From positions 270,098 through 334,097 of the forward strand of contig JXTC01000092.1 in the NCBI GenBank assembly GCA_002914845.1: DNA of 64,000 bases, read 5' to 3'. Source of the DNA: Trema orientale (Eukaryota; Streptophyta; Magnoliopsida; Rosales; Cannabaceae). The notes beneath the pieces are model-generated. The model made no database searches and had not been told where the DNA came from. It saw only the letters and a program-made list of their open reading frames with translations. Positions within the stretch are counted from its first letter, which is position 1. Each line of letters begins with the position of its first letter. Below are positions 57,711-64,000 of the stretch, in pieces. Both the position numbers and the translations under genes were made by a program.

Positions 57711-58430
57711 TCAAATAATCTGGATCCCAAACACATAGCTAGCTTCTCCCAAATCTTTTATTTGGAATTGTTCTGCTAGCCACTTCTTTACATTAGATAA
57801 TATTTCTATATCATTCCCAATGAGCAAAATATCATCTACATAAAGAACTAGGAAGACCACTTTCTTGTCTTTGATGTACTTGTATACACAAGGTTCATCA
57901 ACATTTTGATCGAAACTATAAGACTTGATCATCTCATCAAATCTCAGATTCCATGAACTTGAAGCTTGCTTAAGTCCATAAATGGATATAAGCAGCGTGC
58001 AGGTTTTTTGCTCTTCGCCTTTAGCTACAAAACCTTCTGATTGCACCGTATAGATGCTTTCTTCAAGATAGTAATTCAAAAATGTTGTCTTAATATCCAT
58101 TTGCATATTTCAAAGTCTAAATATGCAGCAATGGATAAGAGGATACGTATGAATTTAGGTATGGCTACAGGCGAGAAAGTGTCTTCATAATCAACTCCCT
58201 TTTTTTGGGTATAACCCTTTGCCATGAACCTAGTCTTGAACGTTTCAACTTTTTTATCTGCACCTCTTTTTGTTTTATAGATCCATTTACATCCAATGGA
58301 CCTGACATCTTCAGAAGGATCTACAAGTTCCCAGGCAGAATTGGAATACATGGATTCCATTTCTTGGTTCATAGCCTCTTGCCATTTTTCCTTATCAGAA
58401 TCTTCCATTGCATGCTTGTATGTCAACGGG
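57711..58430 (-). pseudogene. copia-3 reverse transcriptase
   Basis: Frame 58076-58426 has WQEAMNQEMESMYSNSAWEL, then CKWIYKTKRGADKKVETFK and KGYTQKKGVDYEDTFSPVA. A frameshift follows, and frame 57711-58106 resumes with MDIKTTFLNYYLEESIY (DIKTTFL motif), IYGLKQASSSWN and the intact YVDDILLIGND catalytic motif, ending DLGEASYVFG. Confidence 0.88.
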
Positions 58431-59660
58431 TCATCTTGGCTACTATCAGAAACAGCAATATGTGCTTCTCTAACTTCTCTGTAGTGAGCAGGTGGTCTAA
58501 TAACCCTCCCACTACATCACGTTGCCAAGGCATTCTGATTTGGAATAGTGGTCTCATAATTTTGTTGTTCAATAATTATTGTTGGTTGTGGTCTAATCTG
58601 ATCAGAAAGTAATTTCTCTAGTACAACTTTACTTTGGGGTCTGAAATCTGTCATATAGTCATTTTCGAGAAAAGTGGCATTTGTCGATACAAATACCTTT
58701 TTCTCTTGAGGACTATAAAATAAACCTCCTTTTGTGCCTTTTGGATAACATACAAATAAATAAACCTTTGTGCGTGGTTCTAGCTTCCCAGTCTTTCCTT
58801 TCAGTATATATGCTGGGCATCCCCATATGCAAATATGAGTAAACTAGGTTTACACCCATTCCACAACTCTAAAGGTGTCTTTTGGATAGACTTTGAAGGT
58901 ACTACATTCAAAATATAAACAGCGGTTTATAATGTATAATCCCAGAATGAGAGAGGTAGGGAAGAGTAGCTCATCATTGATCTAACCATATTAAGTAACG
59001 TTCAGTTTCTCCTTTCTACAACACCATTCTGTTGTGGTGTTCCAGGTACTGTGAGTTGGGATAGGATACCACTCTCCGGCAAGTGATCCTTGAATTCATT
59101 ATCAAGATATTCACCTCTTCGATCTGATCAAAGAGTTTTTAATGACTTACTTTTTTTCAGCTTCTGCTGTAAATTCTTTGAACTTTTCAAAGGTTTCAGA
59201 TTTTTTTTGCATTAGGTATATGTATCCATATCATAAATAATCGTCAATAAATGTGACAAAATATTCATAACCATCTCTTACTTGTACATTTAATAGACCA
59301 CATACATCGCTATGCACAAGGTGAAGCGATTCTTTGGCTTTTTCGCCCTTTGCTGAGAAATGTCTCTAAGTCATTTTTCCTTCTAGACAAGATTCATAAA
59401 CTAGTAGAGTGCCAACTTTTAGCTCTCTTAAAGGACCATTCTTTATAAGTCTGTTTATCCTATCTAGATTGATATGTCCTAACCTAAGGTACCAAAGATA
59501 TATATTGTCGTCATGAGAAACTTTTTACTTTTTAGGTTTGGGATGTTCTACTTTAAACATTTCGGTATTAAGCAGTAATTGTTCGTCCGGCCTTAAAATA
59601 TAAAGTCCATTCTCCATTTTTGTAGAACAAATATTTAAACCATTTCTAGAAGTAATAATC
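58431..59660 (-). pseudogene. copia-3 integrase
   Basis: Highly interrupted, but readable on the - strand: GAG-pre-integrase text (MENGLYILRPDE, WYLRLGHINLDRINRLIKNG) with the zinc His pair, then ESLHLVHSDVCGLLNV (first catalytic Asp) and YEYFVTFIDDYL. Near 58700-58850 the C-terminal part shows IWGCPAYILKGK and GLFYSPQEKKVFVSTNATFL. Stops and frameshifts occur throughout, and the second and third catalytic residues could not be read confidently. Confidence 0.72.
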
Positions 59661-59666
59661 TCATTA

Positions 59667-60014
59667 TTAAGAAAAAAAAATACCAAACATTTGTTCAAAT
59701 AGTCTTAAAATAGAAATCAAATTCCTACGAAAACTAGGAATAAAATAAACATTGTTCAATAACAAAAATCTATTCCTAAAATGAAGACGAACAACTTTCA
59801 CTGTTTTTGCCGAAACTTTGGCTCTATTGCTCACTCTCATGGTGAATTCCCTGTCGGCAAGCTCCCTTGAAGAACTAAGCATCTGAAAAGAAGAGCAAAC
59901 ATGATTAGTGGCTCCTGAATTAACTATCCAGGGAGATATATCAAATAAATCTTCTTCCACTAAACAAGCTTCTAGAACAAGTAAATCATATTTACCTTTC
60001 TTCTTCTCTTTCAA
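59667..60014 (-). pseudogene. copia-3 aspartic protease
   Basis: The frame contains WIVNSGATNHVCSSFQ; the catalytic DSGA of copia proteases reads NSGA here, so the catalytic Asp is replaced by Asn. It continues MRVSNRAKVSAKTVKVV and RRNLISI, typical of the protease end. Confidence 0.82.
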
Positions 60015-60836
60015 TTCAGAGAGATACTTGTTACAGTTTCTCTTCCAATGCCCTCTAACTCTGCAGTGAAAATATTTTTCCTTAAGCTTTTTGTTCTTGG
60101 AGTTATTCTTCTTGGTCTTTTTAGGCTTAGACCTAGATGCACCCTTTCTCTTCCTCTTTTTGTTTTTGTTAGAGGTAGAGGGATTTTCTTCTGCAACATT
60201 TGCTTCAGCAATAGTTGCTGAACTATCTTTACTTTTATCTTTTGATATTTATTCGAAGGTTTGCAGTTCATTGAGCAGTTGAGTCATCATATAATTCAAC
60301 TTATTCATAACATAGTTGCTCTTGAACTGAAGAAAATCAGGTAAGAGTGATTCCAGAATCATACTCACTTGGGTGCAATCATCAATCATAGCCCCGTGAA
60401 CTTCAGCCTCTCTAAAGTAATTGATCATATTCAAAACATGATCTCTTACTGGAGTTCCTCTCTTCATCTTCGCAGTCATAGCCTTTTCAATGGCGTCATT
60501 ACGAGATTGATCAGATTGTTGCCCAAACATGGCTTGGAGAGACTCCATTATCTCATAAGCAGTCTCCATCTTTTTGTGCTTAGCTCTAAGCACGTCGGTC
60601 ATGCATGCTAACATGTAGCAGTGAGCTTTACTATTGGCATGAGTCTACTTTTCATAGCTTTCTCGTGCAACACGAGTAGCATTAGCGGCATGTTGTGGAG
60701 GACATTCCTCTGTAAGCACAAACTTGTAGTCTTCACTAACAAGCACGATATTCATATTATTTTTCCACTTGATAAAATTATCTTCAGTTAATTTTTCGTT
60801 TGTGAGTAAAGTGATAATGGGATTCGAGGTTGGCAT
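60015..60836 (-). pseudogene. copia-3 gag
   Basis: The start is the ATG at 60836 (MPTSNPIITLLTNEKLTEDN), followed by FIKWKNNMNIVLVSEDYKFV. A TAG near 60645 is at a likely Trp codon, after which frame 60249-60614 continues (YEIMESLQAMFGQQS, MINYFREAEVHGAMID). The zinc-knuckle region near 60050-60085 reads YFHCRVRGHWKRNC: one Cys of the CCHC set is replaced by Tyr. Confidence 0.85.
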
Positions 60837-62597
60837 GTTCGCTAAAATTAAATAAATAAAACAACATTCAACATATTTGAAAATAAATATCACAAAGAAT
60901 TCAGAACAGTAAATGTGATGCATGATACAAGTAAGTAAACACATAAACTTAATTACTAATTCTACGATAATTCAATTTTCTCTAATTAGGTACCGTCGTA
61001 GGATAGGTCACATAATTATTAATTGAATTGAGACATTCTCAATTAATAAATAAAATATCAAAATATTTCATATTTTCTTTTATTTATTAACTACCGTTTT
61101 ATGGTCAAGATACTATTAATAGTTTAATTGTATCCTCATGAGCGTGACCCATTATTTCAGATTCTAGCAACTTAACACAAAATTGCCGCCGTAGGGTAGG
61201 TCAATTTTGAAATACATTCTAAAATCCTATCTCTTGGAAATTAAGCCTTATTATTAATTTAAATGGATACCCTCTGTAGGGAGCACGAAATCTAAGCGTC
61301 TCTAGGTGCCAATTAAATCTCACGGTGCTTAATTAATAATAGAGACCGTGGGATATATTGTCATATACCCATCTCCCACTCATTATTTTAAACTCTTATA
61401 TGTTTTTACTAATAAATATCTAATGTTTTATTTAGCCTAGTTAGTATATCTAATATAATTTTCTAGGTTAATCTATTAGTCCAATCTTATTGATACTAAA
61501 TAAATTACTAGATTTTCTAAAAATCTAAATTTGTTATTATAGGAATAATTTAGCTAATCTAATTAATAAGGATAGCTTAAATTAAATAAGTGTGATATTA
61601 CCAAAATTTAACTATTAAACTTAAATCACATTATTCAATTTTTTATTCATATTTAATTATTTAATTTAATTAAATTAGTCATATTCTAACTAAACTCTTT
61701 TAGCATGAATATAATATTGTATGTATGACATTCATAAATGACTATGAGTGGCTATAATGAATTGTATGTTATAATGCTTGGTCATGTTATACATATCACA
61801 TATAATATAACAATAAAATAAAATAATAATGATATTTAGCCGGGTCCCTTAGGAAATTACAATCCAATAAATTAATAAAATTATAAAGAGTCAAAAGCAC
61901 GCAGGCCCAAAAGCTATCTGCTGGTCTTCTTGGGCCTCCTTTCTTTTTTTGGTATTTTTACAAATCAAATTTATAAAAAGTGATATTTCTGTAAATACTT
62001 TATAAAACTAACCTAATCCATATGATTATCAAATAATCATTTGGGCTTGGGCCCATTTTTTTATCGTAAACTAATATATATATATATATATTATATTTTA
62101 TTAAACTATTTAATAAATAGATATATTAATCAAATTAATATATATATATATAACTTTTATAAAAAAAATTGTGACAACTTTTTTAAAAAAAACGTAAACT
62201 TATATATTATATATATATTTTTTTATTAAACTATTTAATAAAATAATATATTAATATATATATATTATATTTTAAAAAAAAACTTTTTTTTTTGTGTGAG
62301 TCCTTTGTGGCATCGAGTCGGCTTCAAGCGAAAACATCTCCATCATCTTCTTTGTACATTACAAGGAAAAAGAAAGAAAAATACAACAAAGCCTATTCCC
62401 CAAAATAAGGGTTTATATCTTTTGATCTAATCAAAATAAATTGTAAAAAAATTAAAACCTAAGGAACCATATAATTAATGATCAAATATCAACCATACAT
62501 CTATCATATAATAACTCATCCATTCATCATCAAATACATATAAAAAATAATGCAATACCCACTCATGCATACAAATAATTAATACTATATACTCATA
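60837..62597 (-). other. Untranslated leader of copia-3
   Basis: About 1.7 kb between PBS and gag, AT-rich, with repeated phrases around CCGTCGTAGGATAGGTCA (60986) and CCGCCGTAGGGTAGGTCA (61188). TA-rich runs lie at 62070-62270. No coding sequence. Confidence 0.55.
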
Positions 62598-62620
62598 TAA
62601 CCGCTCTGGTACAAATTGTT
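62598..62620 (-). promoter_or_regulatory. Primer binding site of copia-3
   Basis: On the - strand ATTTGTACCAGAGCGG follows the LTR end AAACA and a few spacer bases; TTGTACCAGAGC is two changes from TGGTATCAGAGC. Confidence 0.65.
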
Positions 62621-64000
62621 TGTTTTAAAATAATTTTCACAATGGAAGATTGGCCCAGGACCAATCAAAAATTTTCTCAAAATAATTGATTAAATGAGTG
62701 CATAGTATTAATTCATATCAAAAAGAAACATACAAAGAGAATAGATCTAATACCTCTTCCAACCTATCAGCGGATCCCAGCTTTTCTGTCTTCTAAACCA
62801 CGATCTTCCAATACAAGCCTCAGGCACAACTGGATGAACGTGTAGGGGTTGCGTATAATTTCTTAAAACTCACACTTTAGGCCCTTGTAATATTCTCAAC
62901 ACATGAGATTGCAAGAGTTTTTTCAATAGAGAATAGGAAGACTCTCTTCTTCTTCTCTCTAGGTTATGGAGGCTCTATACAAAATAATACGTTGTGTATA
63001 TATCTTTTTCTGCTAGGGTTTTTTATATTATATATATACACACACACATTAAACTATTTAATAAATTAATTAATTAATCAAATTAATATATGTACATATA
63101 TAAAACTTAAAAAACGTGAGCTTTTGTTTTTAATAGAAAACCTTAAGTTCACGTAAGGTTATATATATATAAGTTTAAATTAATTAATCTAATTAATTAT
63201 TTAATATATATATATCTATAAAAAAAAAATTTTAATCAGTTTCCTAATTTCTATTTATCTAATTATCAAATAATTATATATTTTTAAATTCGAAATTTAA
63301 ACAAATTAGGATACTTATCTCTCCATAAATTTAAATTCATTAATTCAAAATTAATTAATTAATTAATTAATAACAATTATTAATTACATATAGATAAACT
63401 ATTTATCTAGACAAAGTGTGTAGTAACAAAAATAATGTAATATCCAGTACAGTGTTTGTAAGAGGTGGAATTGGGGACCTATGAACTTATAATTCAAGCT
63501 CCAATAAATTATAACAATTAATTAAACTCTTTAATTAATTTGTCTAATTTATATATTCCAGTATTATTCCACTAAAAATCCGTAATTGCTCTCTTGAAGT
63601 TACAGAATTAATTTACTCAAAAAACAGTGAGCAGTCCATCGATTTAATTATTACATATAATTCAATCCTCCATAGACAATTCATAACTGGAGCTAGGTTA
63701 TATTCCATTTACCTCTCCAATTACATCTTTATCCTTGTGTACCATTGATTCTCTAATGAACAATTAATTTATAAATCTATCATAAATTGAGTACTCAAAC
63801 TATTCAAGTCCTGAATCAATACACAAGTGAATTATCTTTCTAGCTTCCTAATGAAAAGAATGGATTCCATATCTGTAAGCTATATTCCCAGCTATTCATC
63901 TCATCATGCTCCTAAGATACAAGTATTTCGAACTGTTTAAAAAACAAACATTTAACAAGCATGTTAAAGAACATAATGCTATAAATAGGAGTCTATAACT
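62621..64000 (-). repeat. 5' LTR of copia-3, cut by the window end
   Basis: Matches 55199-56600 from its inner end. By comparison with the complete LTR, about 460 bp should lie beyond position 64000. Confidence 0.85.

Larger units (their letters stand above)
55199..64000 (-). mobile_element. Ty1/copia retrotransposon copia-3, runs off the window
   Basis: 3' LTR (55199-57038), PPT, RNase H, RT, integrase, protease, gag, long leader, PBS and the start of the 5' LTR (62621 onward) on the - strand. The RNase H text (RRKHIERKYHLIREILHRGD) is of the widespread plant Tork/TAR type; the exact lineage is not assigned. Stops and frameshifts in every domain make it inactive. The outer end of the 5' LTR and the target duplication lie outside the window. 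Confidence 0.88.

Noticed and set aside
1-64000. A CRISPR array, prophage, bacterial operon or defence system
   Set aside because: No regularly spaced identical repeats, no prokaryotic gene spacing, and all recognisable proteins are plant transposable-element proteins.

Overview
The window is plant nuclear DNA, most likely from a eudicot. It is AT-rich and intron-poor, and almost all recognisable protein sequence belongs to plant-type LTR retrotransposons (Ty1/copia and Ty3/gypsy) or to a hAT DNA transposon. I could not support any intact host gene, tRNA, rRNA or CRISPR array. Every pol or transposase frame is broken by stops, frameshifts or deletions, so the window reads as an old, repeatedly invaded heterochromatin-like block. 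Species cannot be assigned from the sequence.

Layout. 1-2746 is non-coding: a run of hairpin-forming repeats at 278-857 and a CACTA-like transposon end at 1416. 2747-8441 is a decayed Tat-lineage Ty3/gypsy element on the + strand; it keeps parts of gag, an RNase H and the second (archaeal-type) RNase H, but has lost the RT core and integrase. 9714-17850 plus flanking subterminal sequence to 39394 is one hAT transposon on the - strand. It is broken by three independent insertions: a solo LTR (9755-11108, target duplication AAAAT), a small copia element (12100-17096) and a large copia element (18085-39247, target duplication GTTAC).

The large copia element is a container for further elements. 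Inside it lie a - strand chromovirus-like gypsy element (to 28741) whose 3' end is folded into a ~279-bp-arm palindrome, a partial LTR of the same family (30360-30735), a MULE-type MITE with a perfect 9-bp target duplication (31634-31820), a GC-rich block, and a non-autonomous LTR element with ~1.02-kb LTRs (32879-37630).

39395-44056 holds an LTR fragment, a hAT-like MITE, three related MITEs (two arranged as a palindrome) and a 589-bp near-tandem duplication. 44057-53218 is a structurally complete Tekay/Del-type chromovirus on the + strand (LTR, PBS, gag, PR, RT, RNase H, IN, chromodomain, PPT, LTR, target duplication TATAT). It is inactivated by many stops, a 92-bp tandem duplication in RT and a 1.2-kb solo LTR (target duplication TGATT) inserted between RT and RNase H; that solo LTR contains a 194-base N gap. 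53716-54189 is a terminal-inverted-repeat element. 55199 to the window end is a third copia element on the - strand, whose 5' LTR runs off the window.

Nothing here looks like a new biochemical system. The signals most worth a second look are structural: the stem-covarying hairpin array (278-857), the palindromic gypsy tail (22075-22767), the triple disruption of the hAT element, and the non-matching flanks of the 32879-37630 element.
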